A stretch of 53,212 nt of DNA, taken from contig JAGAFM010000086.1 of NCBI GenBank assembly GCA_017612655.1, forward strand, positions 1 to 53,212, written 5' to 3'. This stretch comes from Clostridia bacterium (lineage in GTDB: Bacteria > Bacillota > Clostridia > Oscillospirales > CAG-272). A program made the translations under genes and the position numbers. This document shows positions 15,592 to 24,288 of this stretch, in pieces. The notes beneath the pieces are model-generated. The model was not told where the DNA came from. It ran no database searches and was given only the letters and a program-made list of their open reading frames with translations. Positions within the stretch are counted from its first letter, which is position 1. Every line of letters starts with the position of its first letter.

Positions 15592-18570
15592 TTATTCCGT
15601 TCGAAGCGCGACCACCGGATCCTTTCTGGCTGCGCTGCGGGAAGGGATGATTCCGGCGAACAGGGTCAGAATCATGCTGATCAGAATCAGCAGACCCGCC
15701 ACCCCAACCGGAAGTGCCGCGTTGAGCGTATGAATTCCCGTCAACGCATGAAGGATGCGGTTAATCACGAGGATCAGCAGCTCCGTGATCAGAATTCCGA
15801 GAACTCCCGACGCAAATCCAATCAGGACCGTTTCCGCATTGAAAAGATTTGAAACGTTTTTCTTGGACGCACCGATCGCACGAAGAATTCCGATTTCCTT
15901 GGTTCGTTCCTGAACGGAAATCAGGGTTATCACTCCGATCATGATGGAGGAAACGATAAGGGACACGCTGACGAAAGCAATCAGCACATAGGAGATTGCA
16001 TCGATGATCGTCGTTACGGAGGACATCAGAATTCCGACATAGTCCACATATCGGATCTGCTTCAGTTCCTCCACGGAGTCATTGTACGAGGCAATCGCCT
16101 GAAGCATGCGGTCCTTCTGGGCAAATGAGGAGGCGTACAGAGAGATGGTTGAGGGAGAATTCTGATCCGCACAGCCCAGAAGAATCAGATTCTCTTCGTA
16201 ACTCGTTTTTGCAAAATCAAGAACCGATTCATATAACTCGGCGCATTTTTCGTCAGAATACGAAACGATTTCTTCGTTCAGCGCCGCCGCCAGCTGTTCC
16301 GGGGATACGTCCCTCAATTCGGAGAAAACGCCGGCAGCAAATTGGGCGGTAAACTGTTGCTCAAGATAACCGCGGTACAGGGAGAGCAGATCCTCCTCCG
16401 TCATCGACGCGAGATACTCCAGGACAGCGGCCTCATCCATTTTCATCTGCATCCCGACAATCCTTGACAGGGACTGCTCGATCTGTTCTCTCGTCATGTC
16501 TGCAAGGGCGGTATCCGTTTTCTCCTGAACCCATTCTTTGGGCGGGAGGGATTTGATTTTCACATAGAGTTCCGCCTGTCTGCCCGTATCCAGTGATTCG
16601 GCGTGAGACCGAAAGGCCTCCGCCTTCTCATCCGTTTTCAGATTGCGGCCGTTTTGAAAAGGAAGTCCGGAGAAGATGTCGGTTGAGGGGTCAGCCAGCT
16701 GAGCCTTTGCGGCTTCTGTCCGGTAGGCATCTTCCAGTATTTTTACCGTCAGTTTGTATGTGTAGCCGATAAAGCCGCTGCCGGACGGAGAAACGGCATC
16801 CTCATTCGGACGGACGATGCCGACCACATGAAGGTCTGTTCCGTTATCGTACAGGTATTTTTTCCCGGGTTCGGAATCCCGCAGGTCTGAATACAGCCCG
16901 GTCTTCTCGTCAAGAACGAAGCAGTTCCCAGCGAGAACCATCCGGAAGGACTTGTCGCAGATTTCCTCGTAAGTCCACTTCTTCGTCTCGTATTCCACAG
17001 ATTCCTGATGAACCGCAGCATCCATCAGGGCGTCGATTTCCTCCTGCGACTTCAAGCCGAGCGCATACAGGGTCAGATCGCTGAGTTCATTGTCATCCCC
17101 CAACATCAGAACGATCTCGTCGAATCTGGCAGGCCAGCTCCCATAGACCAGGTCGTACTGTTTCAGCGTTACCGGACTGATCAGACTCCCGTTTTCGCCC
17201 GAAAGCAGTTCGCGCCAGATCTTCCGGGAGGAGGACATCAGGGAGGAGCCCATCATACTCTGATTTCCGACAGTTCCCAGGTCCGTTCCCATATACTTCC
17301 GGATCAGTTCCACCATCAATGCCTCGGAATCCGACTGAATGATTTTCCCGTCCGCAGTTTCGGTGAAGATGAGCAGATTCGCATCGTAGGTATACTGAAC
17401 CGCACTGACCGATTCCGAGAGAACGGACCCCGGCTGCGCTCTCTGTTCGTCCAGATAGGTTTTGAAGCTGGCGAGATCGTTGTCGCGAGATTCCAGTGCG
17501 CTGAGCGCATTTACCATCTCGTAAAGGGTTCCTTTTTCGTAGACTGCGTCATTTTCATGTTCGGATGAGGACTCTCCGCGTCCTGAATACGTCTCGAGCA
17601 GACTGGAGATATCAACCGTTTGCGCCTCGATCGTCAGAGGGTAGGAACTCAGGGTCTCCTCCTGGACGGAGTTAATATAGGCGGTCGTGCCATAGGAAAC
17701 AGAATAAATCAGAGCAATTCCGATGATTCCGATCGACCCGGCAAAGCTGGTCAGGGCAGTCCTTCCCTTTTTCGTGAACAGGTTCTTTAGAGACAAGCCG
17801 AAAGAAGTCACGGGAGACATTGAGGGTCTCTTCTGCTTTCGGGACGGTTTTGTCTCGTCGCAGTCCGCGGATTCTTTCCGATATTCATCCTCGGTCAGGG
17901 GGTTGGAATCTCCGGTAATCACGCCGTCCAGCATCGTGATGATCCGGGTGGAATACCGTTCCGCGAGCTCCGAGTTGTGGGTCACCATGATCACCAGCCG
18001 GTCTGCCGCGATCTCCTTCAGAATACCGAGGACCTGCACACTGGTTTCCGAATCCAGTGCTCCGGTCGGTTCATCGGCCAGAATGATATCCGGGTCATTT
18101 ACGATGGCCCGCGCAATGGCGACCCGCTGCATCTGTCCTCCGGACAGCTGATTCGGCTTTTTCCTCAGTTGAGAACCGAGTCCGACCCGTTCCAGTGCTT
18201 CCGTTGCCTTTTTTCTCCGTTCCTTTTTGGAAACCCCTGTCAGAGTCAGCGCCAGTTCGACATTCTGCAGAACGGTCTGGTGTGGAATCAGATTATAACT
18301 TTGGAACACAAAACCGATTGAATGGTTCCGGTACGAGTCCCAGTCTCTGTCTCTGTATTCTTTCGTCGATCTCCCGTTAATGATAAGGTCCCCGCTCGTA
18401 TACCGATCCAGCCCTCCGACCAGATTCAGCAGCGTGGTTTTCCCGCATCCGGAAGGACCGAGAATGGAAACATACTCATTCTTCCGAAACGTCAGGGTAA
18501 TTCCTTTCAGAGCCCTGACCGTTTCGCTTCCCGTCTCATAGTCTTTTCGGATGTTCTGCAGTTCAAGCAT
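15592..18570 (-). CDS. MacB/FtsX-type ABC transporter, fused ATPase and permease
   Basis: A single 992-residue chain. Residues 1-230 are a LolD/MacB-type ATPase: Walker A GPSGCGKTT, Q-loop VFQSYNLIPHQTV, signature LSGGQMQR, Walker B IILADEPTGALD. After a basic linker, one transmembrane helix (about residue 280) leads to a very large extracytoplasmic domain of about 450 residues. Three C-terminal helices carry the FtsX signature (LIVSSIMIGVITLISVQERTKEIGILRAIGASKKNV). In monoderms such proteins often export or sense peptides and envelope stress; the substrate here is unknown. AGAAAGGAT precedes the ATG. It lies 129 bases behind the GH16 gene. Confidence 0.85.
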   Translation of the reverse strand: MLELQNIRKDYETGSETVRALKGITLTFRKNEYVSILGPSGCGKTTLLNLVGGLDRYTSGDLIINGRSTKEYRDRDWDSYRNHSIGFVFQSYNLIPHQTVLQNVELALTLTGVSKKERRKKATEALERVGLGSQLRKKPNQLSGGQMQRVAIARAIVNDPDIILADEPTGALDSETSVQVLGILKEIAADRLVIMVTHNSELAERYSTRIITMLDGVITGDSNPLTEDEYRKESADCDETKPSRKQKRPSMSPVTSFGLSLKNLFTKKGRTALTSFAGSIGIIGIALIYSVSYGTTAYINSVQEETLSSYPLTIEAQTVDISSLLETYSGRGESSSEHENDAVYEKGTLYEMVNALSALESRDNDLASFKTYLDEQRAQPGSVLSESVSAVQYTYDANLLIFTETADGKIIQSDSEALMVELIRKYMGTDLGTVGNQSMMGSSLMSSSRKIWRELLSGENGSLISPVTLKQYDLVYGSWPARFDEIVLMLGDDNELSDLTLYALGLKSQEEIDALMDAAVHQESVEYETKKWTYEEICDKSFRMVLAGNCFVLDEKTGLYSDLRDSEPGKKYLYDNGTDLHVVGIVRPNEDAVSPSGSGFIGYTYKLTVKILEDAYRTEAAKAQLADPSTDIFSGLPFQNGRNLKTDEKAEAFRSHAESLDTGRQAELYVKIKSLPPKEWVQEKTDTALADMTREQIEQSLSRIVGMQMKMDEAAVLEYLASMTEEDLLSLYRGYLEQQFTAQFAAGVFSELRDVSPEQLAAALNEEIVSYSDEKCAELYESVLDFAKTSYEENLILLGCADQNSPSTISLYASSFAQKDRMLQAIASYNDSVEELKQIRYVDYVGILMSSVTTIIDAISYVLIAFVSVSLIVSSIMIGVITLISVQERTKEIGILRAIGASKKNVSNLFNAETVLIGFASGVLGILITELLILVINRILHALTGIHTLNAALPVGVAGLLILISMILTLFAGIIPSRSAARKDPVVALRTE

Positions 18571-18699
18571 AGGGGGTATCCTTTCTGTGTCCTGAATTCA
18601 AGTCTCATTCGTCAGCCCGGAAATACGTGCCGCGGGCAGTCTTCGCGAAGGAGAGAGCGGCATCCAGGCCGCCGCGATTCCGCACCTGAATCAGGAGAG

Positions 18700-20139
18700 T
18701 CACTCTGCGCTCTTTTGCCAGATACGAAGATAATCCACAGCCATTTCGACGCGTCCGCTTCCGGCGGTTTCAGGGGGTTCGCCCTGCGTGTTCTGACATT
18801 CCAGACTCAGCACAACTTCCTCTTCCGCCGGTGAGGTTCCGCTGTAAAAATCCGTGCATGCGATGAGCAGCCCGTCGATGTAAATCCGATAAAACTCCTC
18901 GTCCCAGATCAGCGTGTAGGTGTGAAAGTCCTTGGCGTAATCATAGCCGAGATTATAGACCTCATAGAGTTCGTTGGAAAGATTGTCCTTGCCGGCGATT
19001 CCCTTTTTATTCTCAACGCCGCTGACCCAGAAGTTGCTGGTATGATAATCGGGCCCGAAGTTTTCCACAATATCAATCTCCGTACCCCCGGGGCCGGCAC
19101 CGCCCTGGGAAAGATCGTCGACGTACGGGTTGGGACCCTGAAGCCAAAAGGCAGTCCAATATCGTCCGTATCTCCCGTCAGGCGCTTCGCTGCAACGGAT
19201 TTTCGCCTCGAAAACGCCTCTCGCGTAGCGTTGGTTGAGTGCAACCGCGCTCCCGTACCAGCCGGCTCCGGCAGAACCGTCCGCCAAATAATCCCCGGCC
19301 AGGAAGAGGATTCCGTCCTCCAGGCGGACAAGGGACCTCTCGTTAAAATCCACCGCCTGTCCGCCCATGCGAAATCTCCATACGTCCCAGTCAAGGTCTT
19401 CCCCCTGAAACTCATCTTCAAAAACCAGAGCGTATCCTTCCCTCTCCAGTTCCGCATGGTTCAGAGTCGGGACTTCCCGATAGCATTCGGTAACCGCACA
19501 TCCGAGAGACATACTTTCGCTCCCGACGGGAACCCCCATGAATTCTTCGAGGAACAGTCTCCACATGTAGGGATAAAGCATGGGAGAGGGGGACTGGAAA
19601 TAAACCGTCCCGTCCGCCGTGACCCCGTAGCAGGACCTGGAGCTGTCATATTCAGGGATTCCCTCTCTCCGAAACTCTTTTCCGAAGAGGATTTCGTGAT
19701 CGGAACGTCTTTCCGTAAGATACTTGTCAACCTTGATGACCTTGATGCTCCACTCCAGCCCGAGTGCGGAAAGCGCCGATTTCTCGATTCCTCTCGTAAT
19801 GGAGGGACGGTTCAGTCTGGCGTACTCACCCGAACCGGTGAAATACAGCATGGGAGCGTATTCGCTCAGATCAATCCCGCAGATCGTGAAGGAACCGTCT
19901 TCCGGAGGGGTATAGACCGGTTTCGGATCTTCCGATTCCGGCCCTGACGGTTCCGTCTGTTCCGGCTCGGATTCAGCGGGTGAGGAAGAGGAGGCAGAAT
20001 CTGCAGTTTCCGAAGTACCGCCTCCGGCAGAAGGGTCGGTTTCAGGGGGATTTGTTCCCGATGCGGCTGCGCAGGAAACCAGAAGGACTACGGAAAGAAT
20101 CAGGGAAACAAACAGGATCAGACAGCGACGTTCAAACAT
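18700..20139 (-). CDS. GH16-family glycoside hydrolase lipoprotein with an extra N-terminal domain
   Basis: The 479-residue product has a lipoprotein signal (LVSC, Cys23) and a P/S/E/T-rich linker to about residue 78. A domain of about 140 residues comes next, then a GH16 beta-jelly-roll (about 235-479). The GH16 catalytic motif EIDIVE is intact at 354-359 (nucleophile E354, acid/base E359), so it is probably an active beta-glucanase or related endo-enzyme on the cell surface. The middle domain (FTICGIDLSEY, then EILFG, DGTVYF and LYPYMWRLFLEEFMG) resembles the N-terminal domain of the DUF4838 proteins at 30824-38149. GAGGTG lies about 10 bases upstream of the ATG. Confidence 0.85.
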   Translation of the reverse strand: MFERRCLILFVSLILSVVLLVSCAAASGTNPPETDPSAGGGTSETADSASSSSPAESEPEQTEPSGPESEDPKPVYTPPEDGSFTICGIDLSEYAPMLYFTGSGEYARLNRPSITRGIEKSALSALGLEWSIKVIKVDKYLTERRSDHEILFGKEFRREGIPEYDSSRSCYGVTADGTVYFQSPSPMLYPYMWRLFLEEFMGVPVGSESMSLGCAVTECYREVPTLNHAELEREGYALVFEDEFQGEDLDWDVWRFRMGGQAVDFNERSLVRLEDGILFLAGDYLADGSAGAGWYGSAVALNQRYARGVFEAKIRCSEAPDGRYGRYWTAFWLQGPNPYVDDLSQGGAGPGGTEIDIVENFGPDYHTSNFWVSGVENKKGIAGKDNLSNELYEVYNLGYDYAKDFHTYTLIWDEEFYRIYIDGLLIACTDFYSGTSPAEEEVVLSLECQNTQGEPPETAGSGRVEMAVDYLRIWQKSAE

Positions 20140-20213
20140 TTTCTTATTGCACCTCGTAACAATTCACACGTTTCGGCTGCAGTCTCCGGAAAACCCCGGA
20201 ACCCTCAGCTGAT

Positions 20214-21545
20214 TCAGGCAAGTCCGTCCTCGCACGGTTTTCCGATCTCTCTCCGGTAACGGTAGTACAGTTCCTCCGTTGCGAGCGCCATCTTCGTCAC
20301 GGAAAACGGAACTTCTTCCGGAAAAACGTACCAGGTGTCGTCCAGCGTATTGAGATCCACGCAGTCGCCGTAGCGGAACAGATATTCATACTCAATGTGG
20401 CAGGAATACAGAGAGGGAACGGTTTTTCTCATCTCCTGGGTCTGACCGTTTTCCCTTTCCACTCTGACGGTAAATCCGTTTTCATCATGGATCATGGTTC
20501 CATGACCGAGGTCGATAAACCGTTTCGCATTGGGCAGGCTCTTCACATGCACGGGGAGAAGCCCCGTCGAATAGGTCCCTGATTCAACCTCGTGCCTGAC
20601 ATTGTCACGCTCCCACTCGTACCAGTCCGGGATATGAGAAAACTCGGTCTCGCCGTTTTCGGCGGAGAGTTCTCCCAGTTCGCTCATCCTCCACCGTTTC
20701 CCGCAGGCATCGCAGAACAGTTCTACCCCCTCGGATCTCATCCTGTATTCCGTACGGCAGCAGGGACACTGATACAGGATCTTTTCCAGCCCCTGTGCCC
20801 GGTTCGGATCGGCAACCCGAATTCCCCGGTCCTTCTGCCACTGGAAATCATCGTACTGAAACTGTTTCACCAGAAGACGGTTGATCTCCGCCTCGCTCAT
20901 CTTCTGAAGGTCCTCGGGACGGAGAAGCAGTTCCATCGTCGCTTCCGTCGGCTTCACCCCCCGTTCCCTCCTGGTATTCCAGAAAGGATGGTTGATGTGA
21001 TGCCCGTGACATATCAGGGTCACAACCGGAACGTTGAGCATCTTGCACAGTCTTCCCAGCCCCCCCGGGAGAGGAGCGGTTGTCCCGCAAAGGGAATAGC
21101 GGGCCTCAGGATAGATAACTGCGATTCCCTTCTGATCGATCACGCGACGGAGATGCTTGATCAGATACAGGTCGTTGGTAAACTTCCGTTTGCAGATGCA
21201 TCCGATGCTTCGAAGGAGCCATTCCCTTCCGATGAATCCGTCTATGGCCACCACGTAATTCCCGAATTTGGGGAAGGTCGCCCATCCGGAAACCTTCATA
21301 TCGAAAAAGGCGTTGTGGTTTCCGAGAAGCAGATAGGGCGGCTTCAAACCCTTGATCCCGATCTTCTCAATTTTCGTCCTGTGAGCAATCACACCTGGAA
21401 TGCACAGCAACCAGGCGACAGGCTTCAGAAACCACATGCATTTCCGCGGCGGTTTCTTCATATCAAAGCGAACAATCGAATCTTCCATGCTGTTTGCCCG
21501 AACCCTTAGGCCCTTTCTTTCAGTTATTCGTTTTTCAGAAGGCAT
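20214..21545 (-). CDS. PlsC-like acyltransferase with C-terminal zinc ribbon
   Basis: The 443-residue product carries the acyltransferase HX4D motif NHNAFFD (76-82), a GREWLLRSIG block and the substrate-binding motif as YPEARYS (145-151), where most PlsC enzymes have EGTR/EGxR. Such enzymes acylate lysophosphatidate or related glycerolipids at the membrane. After about residue 255 comes a CPCC...CDAC zinc ribbon (Cys260, 263, 278, 281), then a beta-rich tail of about 150 residues, unlike plain PlsC. The start could also be the ATG at 21488; neither has a well-spaced ribosome binding site. It lies between an alpha/beta hydrolase and the GH16 gene. Confidence 0.75.
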   Translation of the reverse strand: MPSEKRITERKGLRVRANSMEDSIVRFDMKKPPRKCMWFLKPVAWLLCIPGVIAHRTKIEKIGIKGLKPPYLLLGNHNAFFDMKVSGWATFPKFGNYVVAIDGFIGREWLLRSIGCICKRKFTNDLYLIKHLRRVIDQKGIAVIYPEARYSLCGTTAPLPGGLGRLCKMLNVPVVTLICHGHHINHPFWNTRRERGVKPTEATMELLLRPEDLQKMSEAEINRLLVKQFQYDDFQWQKDRGIRVADPNRAQGLEKILYQCPCCRTEYRMRSEGVELFCDACGKRWRMSELGELSAENGETEFSHIPDWYEWERDNVRHEVESGTYSTGLLPVHVKSLPNAKRFIDLGHGTMIHDENGFTVRVERENGQTQEMRKTVPSLYSCHIEYEYLFRYGDCVDLNTLDDTWYVFPEEVPFSVTKMALATEELYYRYRREIGKPCEDGLA

Positions 21546-21593
21546 CCTTTCCGTTCACTCGGCGAGACTCCGTCTGCAGGAATCTGCATGACG

Positions 21594-22520
21594 TTAATCG
21601 TTGTTTTGTTCCAGGAATCGGACGATGTCCGCGATTACCTGTTCCCTGCTGGTATCGTTCAGGATCTCATGTCTGCAGCCTGGATACAGGATCATTTCCG
21701 CATTCTTCCCGGCTTCTTTCAGCCTCTCGAAAACCGTCCTGACGCCTGCGCCGTATTCCCCCACAGGATCCTCTTCTCCCGAGAGCAGAAGGATGGGGAG
21801 AGAATCTCCCACCTGATTTGACCACTCCGGTCTGTTGCACTCACGGGTAAGACGAATCAGGTCCCCCATTGCGCTGGCGGTAAAGGAATAGGAGCAGAAC
21901 GGATCTTTCAGATACCGCTCCCGGACTTCCGGATCCTTCGTCAGCCAGGCAACGCTCCCCTCATTGGGAAACCGTTCGTTGTACTGACCGAAAGACAGGT
22001 TGTCCAGCAAAGCGGAAACGTGTTTTTCTCCCCGGAACGTTTTCACGGCTGAAACCACGCCCGAGCCGAGTCTTGCGATCGGATTGGGGCCTCCGGTGCC
22101 CATAATTATGAGCTTCGTTGCAAGCCTCGGATATTCCGTCACGGCCAGTCTGACGACGAAGGATCCCATACTGTGTCCCATCAGATAATAAGGGAGAGGA
22201 GACGGATACTCGCTCTTCATCGCATTTCCGAATGCCGCCACGTCGTCCACGAGGCGCAACCAGCCGTCTTTCGGGGCGATGTATCCAAGCTCCGACGCGT
22301 CTTTTGCCGTTCTTCCGTGGCCGAGATGGTCGTAGCCAAAGGCAAGGTACCCCTTTTCGGCCATTGTTTTGAGAAAGCCGTCGTATCTTCCGATATACTC
22401 CTTCATACCGTGAACAACATGAAAAAACGCCTTGGGAGCTCCGTCCGGAAGATAAACCGTCCCGACCAGCTCATGCTCCCCGTCTGAGGACAATACTCTT
22501 TTTTCTCTGACTTCCGCCAT
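21594..22520 (-). CDS. Alpha/beta hydrolase, monoacylglycerol-lipase-like
   Basis: This 308-residue protein belongs to the Hydrolase_4 (serine aminopeptidase S33/monoglyceride lipase) group. The oxyanion HG is in FHVVHGMKEYIGRYDGF, the nucleophile elbow is MGHSMGSFV, the acid is in SGEEDPVGEYGAGV, and the histidine is in YPGCRHEILND. There is no signal peptide, so it is cytoplasmic. It probably releases glycerol and fatty acid from monoacylglycerols, fitting its place 18 bases behind glpK, but lysophospholipids are also possible substrates. Confidence 0.8.
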   Translation of the reverse strand: MAEVREKRVLSSDGEHELVGTVYLPDGAPKAFFHVVHGMKEYIGRYDGFLKTMAEKGYLAFGYDHLGHGRTAKDASELGYIAPKDGWLRLVDDVAAFGNAMKSEYPSPLPYYLMGHSMGSFVVRLAVTEYPRLATKLIIMGTGGPNPIARLGSGVVSAVKTFRGEKHVSALLDNLSFGQYNERFPNEGSVAWLTKDPEVRERYLKDPFCSYSFTASAMGDLIRLTRECNRPEWSNQVGDSLPILLLSGEEDPVGEYGAGVRTVFERLKEAGKNAEMILYPGCRHEILNDTSREQVIADIVRFLEQNND

Positions 22521-22538
22521 GACACCCCGTCCTTTCTG

Positions 22539-24029
22539 TTACTTCCCGGAATCCGATAAAATGCAGCGGATCGCGCGATGCCACCCTTCCATCTTTCTGT
22601 CCCGCTCAGAAGGGTTCATCACCGGTTCGAAGGAGACTCCCTCCTCGCTGAGTCTGCGGATCTGATCTCTGCTGTCGAAGAAGCCCGTCGCCAGACCGGC
22701 CAGAAAGGCGGCGCCAGCGGCAGTCGCTTCCTGATTGGCGGAGCGAAAGACTTTCGTTTGCGAGATATCCGCCTGAAACTGCATCAGAAACGAGTTGGCG
22801 GAAGCACCCCCGTCCGCTTTCATGCAGGGAACGGCTTCTCCACTGTCTTCCGCCATGGCAGACAGCAAATCCGCCGTCTGATAGGCGATCGACTCCAGTG
22901 CCGCCCGGATAATATGTTCCCGTTTGGTGCCGCGCGTGATTCCCGTAATGATGCCCCTCGCGTGCATATCCCAATACGGTGCCCCCAGACCTGTAAAAGC
23001 CGGGACCACATAGACCCCTTCCGTGTCTTCCACCTTTTTCGCGAAGTACTCGCTGTCCCTGGCCTCATGAATCAGGTGCAGCCCGTCCCGAAGCCACTGA
23101 ATCACGGCGCCCCCGACGAACACGCTCCCCTCGAGGGCATACTCCAGGGGTTTTCCCGCTTCCGTTGCGGCTGCCGTCGTGACCAGCCCGTGAGAGCTGA
23201 GGACCGGCTTCGTTCCGGTGTGCGAGAGCAGAAAGCAGCCTGTTCCGTAGGTTGTCTTCGCATCACCGGGAGAAAAACACCCCTGACCGAACAAGGCGGC
23301 CTGCTGATCTCCCGCGATTCCGCAAATGGGAATCTCAGCTCCCATGATCTGGACGGTTCCGTACAACTCGCTGCTGCTCCGGACTTCAGGAAGCATGCAG
23401 CGGGGAACGTCCAAAACGGAAAGGAGTTCCTCATCCCAGTCACCCGTATGAATATTGTAAAGCATCGTCCGGGAGGCGTTGGTTCGGTCTGTCACATGAA
23501 CCCTGCCCTCCGTCAGCTTCCAGACCAGCCAGGTATCCACCGTACCAAACAGGAGGTCTCCGTTTTGCGCCTGTTCTCTCGCGCCCGGAACGTTGTCCAG
23601 AATCCATTTGATTTTCGTCCCGCTGAAATAGGCGTCCGGACGCAGTCCCGTCTTTTTGCGGATCAGTTCGGAATATCCTTCTCTTTCGAGCTGTTCGCAG
23701 AGTTCAGCCGTTCTTCTGCACTGCCAGACTATGGCGGGAAACACCGGTTTCCCGGTCCTGCGATTCCAGACAATTGTGGTCTCTCTCTGGTTGGTAATCC
23801 CGATCCCGGCTATCTCTCTGGGATCGATTCCACTTTTCGCAACGCACTCCATCATGGCCGCAAACTGATTGCCGAAAAGATCCATGGGATCCTGTTCGAC
23901 CCATCCCGGTCTCGGATAGCTTTGGGCAATTTCCTGTTGGGAAACACTGACAGGACGGACAGCACGGTCAAAGAGAATCGCCCGAGCGCTGGTGGTTCCC
24001 TCGTCCAGCGCCAACAAATACCGACTCAC
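22539..24029 (-). CDS. glpK: Glycerol kinase
   Basis: GlpK phosphorylates glycerol to glycerol-3-phosphate. I prefer the GTG at 24029 (MSRYLLALDEGTTSAR) because GAGGAG lies 9 bases upstream; the in-frame GTG at 24035 is too close. This gives 496 residues. FGGY-family motifs are intact: the phosphate-1 loop DEGTTSARAILFD, GIAGDQQAALFGQ, and TYGTGCFLL. In many Gram-positive GlpKs a histidine in a YHFYG loop is phosphorylated by HPr. Here that segment reads ELYGTVQIMGAEIPICG with no histidine, so PTS activation seems absent. It heads a glpK-lipase-acyltransferase run. Confidence 0.95.
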   Translation of the reverse strand: MSRYLLALDEGTTSARAILFDRAVRPVSVSQQEIAQSYPRPGWVEQDPMDLFGNQFAAMMECVAKSGIDPREIAGIGITNQRETTIVWNRRTGKPVFPAIVWQCRRTAELCEQLEREGYSELIRKKTGLRPDAYFSGTKIKWILDNVPGAREQAQNGDLLFGTVDTWLVWKLTEGRVHVTDRTNASRTMLYNIHTGDWDEELLSVLDVPRCMLPEVRSSSELYGTVQIMGAEIPICGIAGDQQAALFGQGCFSPGDAKTTYGTGCFLLSHTGTKPVLSSHGLVTTAAATEAGKPLEYALEGSVFVGGAVIQWLRDGLHLIHEARDSEYFAKKVEDTEGVYVVPAFTGLGAPYWDMHARGIITGITRGTKREHIIRAALESIAYQTADLLSAMAEDSGEAVPCMKADGGASANSFLMQFQADISQTKVFRSANQEATAAGAAFLAGLATGFFDSRDQIRRLSEEGVSFEPVMNPSERDRKMEGWHRAIRCILSDSGK

Positions 24030-24065
24030 GTTCACAATCTCCTCTCAGCAGTTCACTCTGAGACG

Positions 24066-24094
24066 ATTGTAACACAAGAATCAGAAAAAGTAAA
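24066..24094 (-). promoter_or_regulatory. SigA promoter of glpK
   Basis: On the minus strand TTTACT (24089-24094), 17 bases, TACAAT (24066-24071). The leader to the GTG at 24029 is about 30 bases. No operator or CcpA-type site is obvious. Confidence 0.65.
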
Positions 24095-24158
24095 TGGTGT
24101 TATGAGAAAAATCCCTCTTCACGGCAGATCCGCCAGGCAATGCGAAGAGAGACAGCAT

Positions 24159-24194
24159 AATCCCGGTCTGCCGAAAATGCAGCAGACCGGGATT
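24159..24194. terminator. Perfect 13-bp inverted repeat in the glpK upstream gap
   Basis: The arms AATCCCGGTCTGC (24159-24171) and GCAGACCGGGATT (24182-24194) are separated by 10 bases. It lies behind the corrinoid operon (stop at 24289) and upstream of glpK. Neither strand has a long U run, so it may be an RNA-stabilising or weak terminator hairpin. Confidence 0.5.
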
Positions 24195-24227
24195 CCATTT
24201 CTTCGACGACTCTGTCAGACTGCTCCT

Positions 24228-24260
24228 CCCGTCAGATTTCCTCTCAAACAATCTGACGGG
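24228..24260. terminator. Perfect 11-bp inverted repeat after the corrinoid operon
   Basis: The arms CCCGTCAGATT (24228-24238, last base in the loop by some pairings) and AATCTGACGGG (24250-24260) form a stem directly downstream of the stop at 24289. No U tract follows, so termination is uncertain. Confidence 0.5.
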
Positions 24261-24288
24261 TATCCGTCTCACACCGTCTTCTTCTCTT

